From Haemonchus contortus (Eukaryota; Nematoda; Chromadorea; Rhabditida; Trichostrongylidae), in assembly GCA_000469685.2 (NCBI GenBank), contig LS997567.1, positions 43,376,275-43,440,274 on the forward strand: 64,000 nt of DNA. The letters run 5' to 3'. The notes beneath the pieces are model-generated. The model ran no database searches and was not told where the DNA came from. It saw only the letters and a program-made list of their open reading frames with translations. Below are positions 1-13,200 of the stretch, one piece after another. The stretch's first letter is position 1, and every line of letters starts with the position of its first letter. Made by a program: the position numbers and the translations under genes.

Positions 1-322
1 AAGATGTTTTATGGACCCTGCTTACGAGCATTCAGATATTGCTATGACATTTTATGTTCGAGAAAATCGCTAAGGTTAGGGCAAACGGAGAATGCCTAAG
101 ATGTCCCTACAGGTGCAGTCAGCGGACACAGGTTGTGATGGTTTCGGCCCAAATGAGCCTGTGCAAGCTGGCAACCGTAAACGTACTCAGCTCGGTTTTG
201 TTAATGCAAACCTCCAGATTAGAGGGGACAGAGAGATGCGTGAGGGCGACAGATGAGAGAAGTTTCTGGCTTAGCGGAGTCGTCTAAACCCTCAAAAAGA
301 GGGAACAAAGAAAGTTGCACCA

Positions 323-362
323 GGGGGAGGGGGGGGGGGGGGGAGGGGGGGGGGGGGGGGGG
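323..362. repeat. Poly-G tract
   Basis: A nearly pure G run of about 40 bases with two A interruptions. The glycine-rich reading frames across it are low-complexity artefacts. Nothing else recognisable was seen between 1 and 1182; the ORFs there have no family resemblance. Confidence 0.9.
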
Positions 363-1220
363 AGCGGGTGCATGGGAAAGGAGGTCATTTGGAGTTACAA
401 GGCAACATTCATGGACCCTGGTGGAGCGAGACCACACATCTCTTCTTTAGTCGGTTCAGAGATCTGTCCTCGATTTCTCGATTTCGCGCTCTCAGAATTC
501 CGTGAATAAGGTCTCGCATTTATCAATTCTACCAAAACCCCTTCCATTAAACCAACTCACCCATGACCATGAGTAAATGGATCTTTCACCCACAACCAGC
601 AACGGAGTTGTATTACACGGAACCACGTTGAACGAGGTGCATACGCAAGAATTCTGGTCTTCTTTGCAAGATTGCATACCAAGTAACTACCAGTTCTTTT
701 CTAGCAGGCCCAGGATGGTTCAGTACGACAAGGAATTTGACTCTCAGATACACTCGCTCAGTCAAATCTCGAAGTCATGTCTGCTCCTACGATGTTTGAT
801 AGCGCGAGTGTACGTTTACACAATAAAAAGCGAAAGTTCTACAATTTAATAGACATTCTTTCTAATAATACACGATCGTTAATTGGAATATCATCATCGT
901 CTATTGAAGAGCGTAGCGTAGTGCCAACCAAGCCGAGCCCAGGATTGAACCTAGCACAACGGCAGTGCCGAGAGCGGAGAAGGGTGAATGGTTGTGAGCT
1001 CCTAAAAAGAAATGAAAACGGAGATTTACAGAAATTCAATATTGCTAAAAAATCGACTCATTGACTACTCATTCACCTTGTCTAATCTGATCAAATATTA
1101 TCAGACGACGTGCTCCACACGATGCACAGTATCTATCGAGAGGTCTGAACGAAACAATAATTATAGGGAGATTTTTAAAAAATAATCCTACTATATATAA
1201 CGCGCTAAGTGTGTCTGTTG

Positions 1221-1497
<277 letters not shown>

Positions 1498-1498
1498 A

Positions 1499-2175
1499 CC
1501 GGAAATTCATAACTCCGGTTCCCGTCGACCTAGAGAGTTCAAATTTGGTAGGTGTAAAGGGGGCAGGATGGGAACACTAATGGTGGGTGGTGGTGCCGGA
1601 CTCCACCCACAAGGGGCGGGGTTCGTGCGAAATAAATGTTTGAGCGGAAACTCATAACTCCGGTTCCCGTCGACCTAGAGAGTTCAAATTTGGTAGGTGT
1701 AAGGGGGGCAGGATGGGAACACTAATGGTGGGTGGTGGTGCCGGACTCCGCCCACAAGGGGCGGGGTTCGTGCGAAATAAATGTTTGAGCGGAAACTCAT
1801 AACTCCGGTTCCCGTCGACATAGAGAGTTCAAATTTGGTAGGTGTAAGGGGGGCAGGATGGGAACACAAATGGTGGGTGGTGGTGCCAGACTCCGCCCAC
1901 AAGGTGCGGGGTTTGTGTGAAAAACTTAAACTTGGACCTGGAGCGTTCAAATTTGGTAGGAGTACAGGCGGCAGAGTGGAAATACTTATGGCGGGTGCCA
2001 GGACCGGACTCCGCCCACAAGGGGCGGGGTTTGTGTGAAATAAATGTTTGAGCGGAAACTCATAACTCCGGTTCCCGTCGACCTAGAGAGTTCAAATTTG
2101 GTAGGTGTAAGGGGGGCAGGATAGGAACACTAATGGTGGGTTGCAAGACCAAACTCCGCCCCAAAGGACTGGGCG
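1499..2175. repeat. Minisatellite, 145-bp unit, about 4.5 copies
   Basis: Successive units begin ATAACTCCGGTTCCCGTCGA and contain GTTCAAATTTGGTAGGTGTA and a GACTCCGCCCACAAGGGGCG block. One internal copy (about 1915-2040) carries AAACTTGGACCTGGAGCG, which is the version found in the 118-bp array at 40830-42110. This links the two arrays directly. Confidence 0.93.
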
Positions 2176-2475
2176 TGAATAAATATTGTTAGTTCGGTCC
2201 CAGACCGTTGAAGCTTGAAGGCACAAGGAGTTGGCTGGGAACATTGATGGTAGCTAACATAGTAGACTCAGCCGCGATGAAGTTTCTGAATACTTTTTCC
2301 TCTAAATAATCGCCTTTGTGATATGATGCGATGTTCTATTCGGACACAGCGAAGATGGCTCACAGAAAAAATCGCTCACAATTTGAAGCTAATACTGAGG
2401 GCGTACAGCTTTCAAAGAAAAAGTAGAATCCGAAGTGTTATTTGCGCAAAGGAAATATCTCAGAGGAATGAGGAG

Positions 2476-2532
2476 CGCCCGGCGTAGCCGGGCGAATCCA
2501 TTAGAAGGAGGGAAGCCCGGCGTTAGCTGGGC
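2476..2532. other. Two adjacent GC-rich hairpins
   Basis: CGCCCGGC-GTA-GCCGGGCG (2476-2494) is a perfect 8-bp stem with a 3-base loop. GCCCGGC-GTTA-GCTGGGC (2515-2532) is a 7-bp stem with one G:T pair. They lie in AT-rich DNA and are followed by TATATATATAAACCG. They could be the 3' hairpins of the composite element or simply a separate repeat. Confidence 0.6.
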
Positions 2533-2711
2533 GGCCCGACTGGTATATATATAAACCGTTACTACTGCTCGTCTCCCTCTGACTAATTGTGCCTGTGAAT
2601 TGCACATTACAACTTCTGGATATACAGGAGATCTTAATTTAATCTGGTTTACTTTTTAGTGGAACACTATCAGTAATGACATCTTAACTCAACAACAAAT
2701 TTAATTTACAG

Positions 2712-3620
2712 GTGTTCAACGAGCAGCGAAACAAAGGGATCACCGTGTATTTTGCTGCAGCGCCATGTGAGTGCTTGTCATTATTCCTTTCCCTTATTGA
2801 ATAAAGAAAAAGAAATGGGGGACACAGTAAAGAAAGGACAAGAAGGAAAAGTGGGTAGTCGGAAATGGGTCAACCGAGAGAATTGAAGTAAAGAATTGAA
2901 GTAAGTGCAAAAACTTGCGAGTGCATAAAAAAAAGAAGGAGGAAAAGTATTAGGCTATTGCATAATTATTGCGAATTTTTTCGCAGCTTCTTTTCTCTCG
3001 ATAAGATTAAACTTTTGAATTCGGGATTTTTGCAGAAATAATCTTCTCGCTTTCCTTAACAGAAATATGTCTAGAAATTTATCTTAATATACGCCAAATT
3101 ATGCTCTATTACTTCGAGAAATGTTGGAAGGCGGTCCCCTCTTGACGTGATCTCAACGAACTTCTCGGCGATGGAACAGTCAGGCAAAGCCGAACAAGGA
3201 ATGGAATCTGCTTCTGCGGTCGCCCTATTCACCAACAGATACTCCTATGGATTATCACATCAATCGCCCATTGGTAAATTGGTTAAAGAACAGAACTTTC
3301 TACGAAATGGATGGCTTGATGGCCATCGTCAAGGCGTGTTCGCCTCCAAGAATTGAAGCTTCTTCGCCTGTGGAATCCGACCGCCTAGCAAATGGGAAAC
3401 AGTGCTTGACGTAGACGGTAGATATGTTCCTGAGCAATTATTTGAACATGTCTTTGCTAAATATTTCAAAAAAACTCGATATTTCCATTTAACATTTTAT
3501 TTGATAGTTATTACAGTACAACTTCGTGTTCGTTTGGGATCGGTTTCGAGGCGGGACGATCCGGGTATTCTCACGAAGTTCTACCCATCAATCGATGATG
3601 CCTGGAACAATATCGAATGA
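2712..3620 (+). CDS. Probable C-terminus of an SLC26-type anion transporter (STAS domain), partial
   Basis: Two exons are seen: 2712-2766 (after TTTACAG, before GTGAGT) and 3517-3620 (after TTATTACAG), ending in TGA. The donor is phase 1 and the acceptor completes the codon in frame. The joined end reads ...KGITVYFAAAP then ...LRVRLGSV...ILTKFYPSIDDAWNNIE. A beta strand of the VYFAAAP type, followed at the very end by an F-PSIDDA helix, is what closes the STAS domain of SLC26/SulP sulfate and anion transporters. STAS domains sit in the cytoplasm behind the membrane part of these carriers. Upstream exons with the transmembrane segments were not found and probably lie left of the window. An AATAAA follows at 3678. 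The family call rests on a short match and could be wrong; that this is a real gene end is more secure. Confidence 0.5.
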
Positions 3621-3677
3621 ATGTTCATCACAAAATACTATTTAGAAAATAAGCAGACTTTACAAAAATAATTATTT

Positions 3678-3683
3678 AATAAA
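3678..3683 (+). promoter_or_regulatory. Poly(A) signal of the STAS-end gene
   Basis: AATAAA 58 bases after the TGA at 3618-3620. The mariner starts 25 bases later, so the insertion lies at or just past the cleavage site. Confidence 0.6.
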
Positions 3684-3707
3684 ATTTTCGCATCTCATGC
3701 TCTTGTA

Positions 3708-4935
3708 CATAGGTTGCCCTTTATATTTTGAGATTTGAGAACAGAAACAAATACTATTTACTGAAAATTGTTTTGCTGCCTTTCGAAATTCTCCACATTA
3801 AGATCTATACACTTTTTCATGGGCTCGAACCAGTTTTTGAAGCACTTCCGCCACTCTGATGTAGGTAACTCTAAAAAATGGATTCTGAACGCACCAACAG
3901 TATCTTCAGGTGCCGAAAAAAGTTGACTTCTCTTTTTATTTCTTACGTACGGGATGAGAAGAAGTCACCCGGGGACTATATGGCTGATTACCTGTCAAAT
4001 CGTTGTTTTGAGTGCTCAAAAATGCAGTTGTCTCGTGGTGAAGAGAGGTCCGTCTTCAGCTATTGGTTCTCCTGATTTTTTGGAAGTCAACTAGCAAAAA
4101 ATGGTGGTATACCACTCAGAATTGACTGTTCTGCTTGTCCTAGTGGTACGGTTGCGACATGTCCAGTTTTTCCCAAAGAAACAGGAGATCAATTGCTCGG
4201 AAGTGCTTGGTGCGCGGACAGTCTTTGTTGGATTTGGCTCTTTTTGAAATACCCATACGGTCGACTGCTGTTCCCTTTCGTGCTCATACGTATAAATCCA
4301 TGATCCACCACCTGTCGCGATGTCGTAGACGTGTTTCGAAGCACCGCGATCGTATTTTTTGAGCATTTCTTTCGAACAATCGACACGAGTCCCTTTTTTG
4401 GGGGATTGACAAATTTTTCAAAAACAATTTTTTTACAGTTAAATGTTCATGCAATATTGAATGTATGCTGGTCCCACTGATGCCTAAGGTTGTCCCAATC
4501 TCACGATAGGTCACATGACGCTCTTGCAATATTAGTTTGTGCACAGTATCAACGGTTTCCAAAACAACAACTGATTTTGGACGACCTCCGTGAAATTCTT
4601 CTTCGAGTGAACTACGACCTCGGGTGGACTCACTGTACCATCGATAAACACTGGCCCTGGATGGAGCTTCATAACAAAAAATTGAACTAAGTTCATCCAT
4701 GCATTGCTGTTGAGTTAGTTCAAGTCGAAAGTTGCAGAAAATACTCGCGCGAAAATGCTTACGATTCAACTCCATAACTTGGCCTAAACGAAATCTTATA
4801 ACTTAGTGTAAACAATACAAATCGTGCTCAATTTGCAACGTAACCTCAAAATGGTCAAGCTTTACGATAGTGGTGTCAGTCGCTAGATTGCTACACTAGT
4901 GTTGCCAAATCTCAAAATATAAAGGGCAACCCTCG
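3708..4935 (-). mobile_element. Full-length but dead mariner element (1228 bp)
   Basis: The inverted ends share GGTTGCCCTTTATATTTTG, followed by AGATTTG (left at 3711, right ending at 4932). A TA dinucleotide flanks both sides (3706-3707 and 4936-4937), the standard target duplication of Tc1/mariner elements. Size and ends fit a complete mariner. The transposase runs on the minus strand and is broken (see 4091-4775). Confidence 0.9.
4091..4775 (-). pseudogene. Mariner transposase pseudogene
   Basis: Mariner transposases cut and paste their own element using a DDD catalytic triad. Here the N-terminal helix-turn-helix region is intact from MELNRKHFRASIFCNF (4775) through SVYRWYSEST and the HGGRPKSVV linker. 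After about residue 115, near 4430, the frame shifts and the product continues in other frames (SWIYTYEHEREQQSTVWVF lies in the frame 4091-4366). The block that in active mariners reads TGDESWI is TGGGSWI here, so the first catalytic Asp is lost as well. The element cannot move itself. Confidence 0.88.
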
Positions 4936-7259
4936 TAGAATTGAGTCACTGAAATTAAGCCAAGTACGATACCAAAAAAAAGTATTAGCAGGAACTATTG
5001 CGCTTTCGATGCGGGCTGAGAATACTTCAGTTGTAAATGTCAAGTTCGACCTTCTACTAGAGCTTACTAATTAGTAATCAAGGAATATCGATTTGAGAGA
5101 GATGCAAAAGAGCGGAGTCAACCCTCTAGGGGCAGTTGCCTGGCAGCTGAGAGCTTTTATACAGAGACCAAATGAAAGAGAAAAACCATTTCTGTGGCGA
5201 AACCATAGTTAAATTTGACTGGCAATTCTGTGAACACGTTCGATTGCTTCCCAATTGACTTACTTGACGGGTATGCCCAAAAAACACCTCCCTCGATGAC
5301 GCTATCAAAGTCATTTACGTATGTCTCTGTATCGAATAAAAGTTGCACTTTCAAACCAGAGGCAGGCAAAGTTGTGCAGGATGATGTCAGCAGCTTAGCT
5401 CAGCTCAGCTCACTTTGGTTACTTTTGCTGTGTTACCCGACTATGTTGCACGAACTCTATTTACTCTGTAGAAAAACTTTGAGTCAACTGTTTGCCCTTT
5501 CTATCCGTTGTCACACTTACATATATTCGGGCTTCTTACTCTTGTCACTTTAGGTTCTTCAGAATTTTCGGAGAAGGCATTTGGCGGGAAAAAGAGACAG
5601 CACCGTCTTTGACGACCAGCTTTCTCTTGAGCTCAATTGATGACGGCACTGCGCACGTTCGGGATTAGGCGTTTTATAGTCAGGACGAAACGACCCGATG
5701 AGGAAGCTTTTTTTCCGAGCAGAACCCCGCCCCCGAATTCTAGCCCTGAAAAAGTGCTCCTGAACTCCTCATTTTGCTTCTCTCGAATGCCTGCGTCAAT
5801 ATCTCCCATAAATGAAGTGAAACTCGCTGAGCCCTTTTGCTAAAATGACCGATTGCGACTCTTTTTCGGGTCCAATTTCAACTCGCCCTATAGACTAGCA
5901 AAACTCAATAGAAACAGTTTGAAGCGAGGCTTATCCTCCTTTAACTTCGAGCATTTCTCCTTTTATAAGTCCTCTTTGAGTTTCCTTCCCCCCTTTTTTC
6001 TTTCATCCCTTTAAGTTTTCTGAACCCTTTGGCATATACACTTTGTAGTATGGAAAAATTCTTTTTTCCGTAGCTCTGCAGGGCCATTTTTACTATAGGG
6101 AATTATGAGGTTAAGCTAAGTTTACAGTTTGTTTTACTTTTAGTTATTGTTTGTTTTGTAAAGTAACTTGAACTGTGAATTTTCGTTACTTAGAGCTATT
6201 TTCGTCTCTTAACGCAATGCCAAGTATACTCTGTGGCTAGAACAACTGGTCGATCCCATTCATAGTTAATCAGAGAATTCGTCTAGGTCTAAACAACAAT
6301 ACTACTAGTAATTGGTTTTTGCTTAGATAAGTAGTCATTATTGAGGAGTAATACTGAGAAAGTCGCTTCGATACTTACGTTTCAGCGAAGGAAACCTGCT
6401 GTGTTCTTCCACGGTGCCTCCATGAAGGTCTTCTCCTGGTCATTTTAGCTTTTACGGCGAGCATGCTCATAGCTTAGATGCTCTGCGAATAAAAGTCGCC
6501 CATTAATCATGTTCCCATGCTCGCGTGCTCTCGCTTTCTCTGGGAAAAGTCAGGATTATTCCATGCATCCGATGATGTCGGGGAGGTATTGGGAGCGAGT
6601 GGCCCGTGTCGACGATTAGCTGGCTGGCTGACATGCGCAACAACGACGTCTGCCCGGCCGTCGTCAGCCAGAGGCTCGAGGCGATTTCTACTCTTCTCTG
6701 TTTTGGCTTTGCACCTAGACCAGACCTCCGCTGCGCTCTGCCATCCATGCCTCCCCCCGTCCCCCGTCCCCCGTCTCCAGCTAGCTGCGATCAATAGATG
6801 GCAACTCTCATATATACCGCATCTGCATATAGCTCAAGATTCTACGAACATTATCTGATTTGAAGGTTCTGCTCAAACTTCCATCTCAGTAACATTGTCG
6901 CGGCTGATATTCAGTTTTCAAAAAGGTTATTCAAGATTTCCCGGAAAGTCCACCCATTTGACTAAACTTCCGCTTTTTTACTGTAATTCTTGGAGCATTG
7001 TTCCGGCTGCCATTGGAGAACCCATTATTTCTGACAAGCCAGAGCTCTTCAAAACCTCTCCCTCTGCAGCTGGCTTGCATCAGAGCTTTGCAAGCCTCTT
7101 GGGGCATGCCTAGGCCAGAGTATTCTTCGTTAATGTCATTACTTGTGCTAGTGCTGCTTTATTGATTTTCGTAATTCCCGTTTTCGAAAGAGACCACCCT
7201 GTCATTTCCAGAGAATCGTTTCAAACCGACCTCATAACTAGCAGTGACGTTCATAGATT
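4936..7259. other. Intergenic region upstream of GGA
   Basis: No exon with credible splice sites was found. The ORFs on both strands around 6500-6860 overlap each other and have no family resemblance. A TTTCCAG at about 7210, 50 bases before the GGA start codon, could be a trans-splice or 5'-UTR acceptor. Confidence 0.5.
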
Positions 7260-10200
7260 ATGGTCGAGCAGAATGAAACCGAAAGACCGATTGAGTACTG
7301 GATAAGTGAGTCAATTGTATCGATTTCTCTCTGTAAAAATTAAATTAAAAAGACTTTTCTGAGGCGCAGCTGTTCAGGTCGTTCTACGGATCCGTTCATA
7401 GACGCAGAAACTCGAAAGCAGTACGTGCAAAAGCTCTGTGATCGAGTTAATTACGAGGTTCTTTTTTTATTTTTACAGTTTTTTTTACTGGTTTTTTGAA
7501 AATAGCTGAAGTAACTTACTCTTATGAATGACTAGAACGACTTTGTTGTCACATGATTGAGGGCCTTTAATTCGAAGAAAACCTTGGTATTATGTAATTG
7601 CTATGGGAAAGTACACTTATCCAGCTCCAGGTTCTCACGGCTTTCCTTCGTAGCTTACTTGAGACTTTACAGCAAGTTTTGAGAGTTTTTATGACATTTT
7701 AGTTAGATTACTTTGACTTTTTTGGTCCTTGCAAACGTCATGGCTTTTTCCTCGTCTCCATTGATTGGGAAGGTCTCGTATGAGTAATTTTTCGACTTTT
7801 TATACTCATTCTTATGTTCAGCGCCGATCAGCCTCCAAAATAAGCTCATATTTATATTGAGGACGGATTGTAAAGGATGGTGGACGATGTCATATAAGCA
7901 TCGTATTTTTAGTAATAGAAATACCGATTAAGTTACTGTAGTATAGACCAGGGGCGTCAAATCTTTCTTTAAAAAGCCGTCATCAAAAACTCACAGCAGA
8001 TTACCAATGAACTTTTCAGCATTACTTTACAACTGTTACAAAGCTACTACTTACTTGTACTTGTTACTTTTACTGTTTCTTACTGTTACATTCTAGCATT
8101 ACTTTGTTTGGTATTACAGGTACGTTTCTGTGCCTATACCCAAAATAATGGAGTAATGTAAACTATTTTCCTACCTGAGAACAGAATATGTATAGTTTTC
8201 CATTTTGCTTTACAAAATCTATGAAAAGCTTCAAATTATTTTTGAGTTTCCCCGAGCGTGTTCATGGGCAAATGACGAGCACTAAGAATAAAAAGTTCGT
8301 TAATTCTATCTAGTTTGATACCACAGTCTTCCCATGTGCTATGTAACTGCTGTGAATCGATTTTGCGAAACGAAAATAGTCTACACTAGAATACAATACA
8401 ATATATTTTGGTATTGTTTTGTAAGAGACTTCTATGCCCACTGTGTCCTCAAAAAACTAAGAAAGTTCACCTGGTCTGGATAGTGCAAACCTGAAAACAG
8501 TGCGACCGGGAATGCACGAACCGAGTGTGCAACTTGCCCAGAATGATAACTCTGGCAGGTGTTTTTACCCTTTGATAACATAAAATAGTTTGCTGTGTCA
8601 TAATGTTTATTCATCTCTCCAAAGAGGTTGATTACTATGGAGTTATTATTGCTTCTGATCAAATGTCAATCAATCATAACTGAAAAATACGCTCCAATAA
8701 CAAGTTGAGTAAAGCCGGAATCGAGGTTTAAGAAAGCCTAAATTTGTGATTGCAGGCCGATGGTGCTATGGTGGCTACTGGTATTTTGGGGCACAAAATA
8801 GTCAGCCCTGATCAGGATGAAGCTCTGTACTCATTGCAGGTGATTCATTGAATGCTCTGTTACTTCCTTTTCTTTCATTTGTATCTACTCAACTGTTTCT
8901 TGTCAGTACCCTTGAGAAATCTTTTTTTACTCACGTGTAAACTACTGAAAGGCTATTGCCCTTCCGATCGAATGACGTTCAGGCAGTCGACCAGCTGGTC
9001 AGGAAATGTGGTGAAAAAGTTCACAACCGTGTTGGAAAATTTCGATTTCTGAACCAAATTGTGAAGTTGATCACACCAAAGTATTTAGGAGCACAGACGT
9101 CGCCTGAGGTATGTTCATCTTACGACGTCTCACTTTTACAGAGTTAAATGAACAGTTATAGCAGTAACTGTTACCGTTTTTTTAGATACCATTGTAATTT
9201 CAGGTGAAGGAACTATCGATTAAATTACTGTACTCCTGGCAGAGATCAATGCGGCATGTAGAAAAATTCAAGGAGGTCCGCTTCACTGAATTGAACTTGT
9301 TTAGTCGATTATTGACGATCTTTTGAGACCTTAGCTCAACTCGTTTTGGACTTCCAATCAGTTATTACCTCTTATAAGTCATAGCAGTAACCTCTACTTA
9401 TTTAGGTATACGATTCTCTGAGAGAGCATAACTTAATAACAGCCGATCCAGTCATACCCGAAGATGAGATTATGGTGGTTCAGTGTAAGTCCTTTTTCTT
9501 TAGATTCATTAATTTGCTTCTCTACAGTTTCAATTTGATATTTTCAAAACTGAGACCGTAGGAGGTCGATCCACTCATCAAGAAGGGGGGGGGGGGCTGA
9601 ACTATCAAATTGAAAAGAACTTAACATGTACAATAGCCCTCAACCACTGATCCATCGACAATTAGCGAAATCTTCGGATTTAAATATTATTAACTACTAT
9701 TTACTGTTAACTCTAAATTCAATTTTCAATTTGATAAACTTTCAGTGACTACACCAAAATTGGCGGTTTTTGAAGACGAAGAGAAGGCACGATTACTGAA
9801 AGAACTGTTGAACAGTACCAATCCAGAAGACCTACAAGCAGCAAATCGTCTTATACAAACTCTAGTAAAAAGTGTATGTACGTTGACGTTTTTAGAGTCT
9901 TGTAGTAGTACTAGTAAGCTAATGAGCTCCAGTAGACGATTAACTTAGTTGTTTTGACTCCTTTTTTAGCATTTATTTGTCTATTTAATGGTAAGTCGGA
10001 CAGAATGATGTGAAAACAATCTGAACAGATCGTTTGTAGATGAAGGCTCGTCGTGGGACACTTCCATCGTACTTCTGAACTTGCCGTTTCAGGAAGATCA
10101 GAAAATTGAACGGCGGCATAAAAGGGCAGATGAACTTGACCATGCACGACAACTGTGCAAACGTCTCGAAGAAGCGATGATGGAAAAGACAGCTGAATGT

Positions 10201-13200
10201 CTTGGAATCACGCCGGACATTATCTATACGGAGGCAAAAATGAAGGTAAGTCAGACTGAAATGTGAGAAAATACTGGGACAGTTTGCCAAACATCAGTGT
10301 TTCTTTGTATTTTGTTACATATTTCTCATTCAATTTGAGTATGCTTAGTAAATAACTTCATTTCGGCTTAGGATACATCAAACACGAGCAGTAATGAGTA
10401 GGTAAAGATTGGTATCCAATATAGCAGATAGATATCGAGAGTGGTAGCAGGTTGTACCACTGCCACATCATGATCCAGGAAATAGATACCTACTCAAACA
10501 TCGTCTAATTTGGGTTCTAAACAGCAATCGGATGAGTGGCTTGCTCCGAAGCAGTAGTTACCCTTCTTTGCAGCTCAGTTGAAGGCAGTAAGTGAGCTGG
10601 ATTCACTTTGAGCGCAGATGCTCTAGCTCATATTTCGTAAGCAGGCTGCCCATAACGATTTGAGCTGTCTTAAGCTGGTTCGACAGTCCACCTGTAAATG
10701 CAACGCTGTAGTTCCCGCAGCAAGCCTGTGGTTGCTTCCGAGCCATAGAACCCTTACTTTGTTTGTTACAAGCGAATGGATTCTTGTTCGCTAATTACTT
10801 TAGAAAGTTAGCACTAAATTTGATGAGGAAGGGATTAGAATGGCAGAACAACACAGTTGTCAATCGTTCGTATGGCTCTTACTGAAAAAGAGAGAAGTCT
10901 AGGATCTCGAGACGTTGAGAATGATTGGTATCATCGCATTTCGGCAGTTACTAGGCCAGAAATCAAGTCGTATTGTTAACAAAAAATTTTTGTCGTTCGC
11001 TATCCATTTCCCTAATTTCCTTGTGGTTATTTGATTAATTACCCATTTGAACAGTTAGCTATATCTGACTGGTTATTCATCTCGTTGGTTGTACTATATC
11101 GGCTGAAAATTGTTATCAAAAAATCAGTAGCTGAATGCTCTTGAGAAGTTTGGGACTGACTCTTGTTTCCTCTATTGACCTGTTGCCTAAGCCTTTATCC
11201 TACCTTCACAGTATACAAACCCTACTAGCTCAATTGGAGTCATAGCCACAACATCGCTATGACATACACAGCTCATTGTATGGGGTGATTTATTAAGAAA
11301 GTTCACTAATCTCGGCTTGGTTTAATCTACAACTGAATCATTCCGACAGTTGCACTGTATCAGAAGTTTTTCGTCCTATCTACTCTTTATTTATAGGTTG
11401 CTTCTTACTGCTTATTTCCCACCCAATAATGAGATAGTCTAATAATTTGAATAATGAGTTGTGTTCTTCAAATAGGCTGAACTTGGGTGAGGGTGATGTT
11501 TGATGGAACCTGATTAAGGACAACGATAAGGTTTCTTGTTTTCACGGCTAGATTCACGCTGAACGTGGACTTTTAGTTATACATAGTTATAGTTAGTTAG
11601 TTAGTTGTAGTAAAGTCAACCCCACGGGCGCCCTATTCTTATTTTTACAAATAAAATTCAGATGCTATATCGAATGCCGTAACAAATGGTTTTTACATCC
11701 GGCTGTCAGTCTTTCCTCTGAACCCAAGACACTTCGAGAAGCCATCTTGTTCAAGAGGGTCTTCAGATGTAAAAGCGCATGCATCTGATAGACATTTATT
11801 GGCAGCAATAGGTGGCAATTTGAAGGAGGGCCTCCAAAAAACACGCCTTGGGAGCAAGAGTTTTCAGAGGACGCCAAAGATGATATCTTCTTGGGTCGTT
11901 ACGGCTGCTGCATGTGCTCTAATGTTCCCGTTCAGTAAATGGCCGACTATACGACCGCTGGACGGCCTTGCACTGCTCCATTTAAACTCGTCTTTCCTAG
12001 AATACCTACCGAATTTCAACTAGTAGTGCCTCCGAGTTCCAGTAAGTCATACCAGAGTAGTATTGAGCCACTACATCTACGAAAAGCTACATTTTTGTCA
12101 ACATCCTATCGTCACAACAATATTTTGCTTGTACTAGGGTCTTGAATTATCCATTTTCCGTCCCGTCTACGATTTTGTATTACTGCTATTCATTTTCGTT
12201 CGACATCAGTGAAATGCACATTGTCCAATTCGAGGTTTTTGCCGGCTGTCCTCATCAAATCGGGCGGAACCCATTACCATCCATTCCTTTCTGCGCCTAC
12301 ATAAGCTGCACCTCATTTAGCTGTTTTTAAGCTGTTCTGCCATTTTTCATGCCCTTGACGTTTTTTTTTCTTGATGGAGTGAGCTTTGTTATTTTTCTTC
12401 AACGGAATTTTCAAGTTCGGACGAGGTCGTGCCCGGGCGTTGAGATAAAGATCTTCACCTCTGAACCTCTGGAAGGGGTGCCGCGTAGGTTGTTGCTTAA
12501 GGTACACATGTTCACGGTGAATGAAGGAAATTCTTAAATCTTCATGAACTTTTAGAAGCCTAATTTTTGAAGCGAAGGGCATGGCTGAAGTAAGAGTACA
12601 ATAACCAGTAAGAGTGGGGCAATTGACTAACTTGATTGTTGGCCATCAGTACCTCAGAAAGGACGCTGAAACTTTTGGTTTCACTGGAAAAAGGCCGTGC
12701 TTGATTCACGTTTGTTAAGAGCCACACATTTACTTCTGCTAGGTATAGCATTAATTCTCGAAGGTACAGTAGGGACCCTTATTGCCATCGCTGTATCCTA
12801 GCCGATTTCTAGGTTTGGGTTCTCGGAAGAGTTGTTAATAGAGTTTTCAATCAGCAATCGCTGAATTTGTAGGAACTCGTTTGCGTTATCTCTTCCTGGA
12901 GTTAATTTTGAAGTAAACAAAGCTCCATTCTACTGGTAAACAATCGTATTTGTATGTTGCTCTGCAAGGCCTGACAAGAGCGTGGAAATAATTCTGATGA
13001 ACCATGCTAGACACTCTACGAGGGACCAAAAAGTTTCTGGAAGTTGTTTTTGTACAGATCAGGTTCCGTTTCCATCGGTCACAAGCAAGGAATACCGCTA
13101 CGCAACCGCAGTCACGAGTTTCACACATTGTGGCCCCATTACGAATCTCAAAGTCTAGTTGTAACTTTTTCGCGACCATAAACTACTCGCCATCATAAAT

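Noticed and set aside
9586..9597. Short poly-G run in GGA intron 6
   Set aside because: Simple low-complexity run with no other signal.
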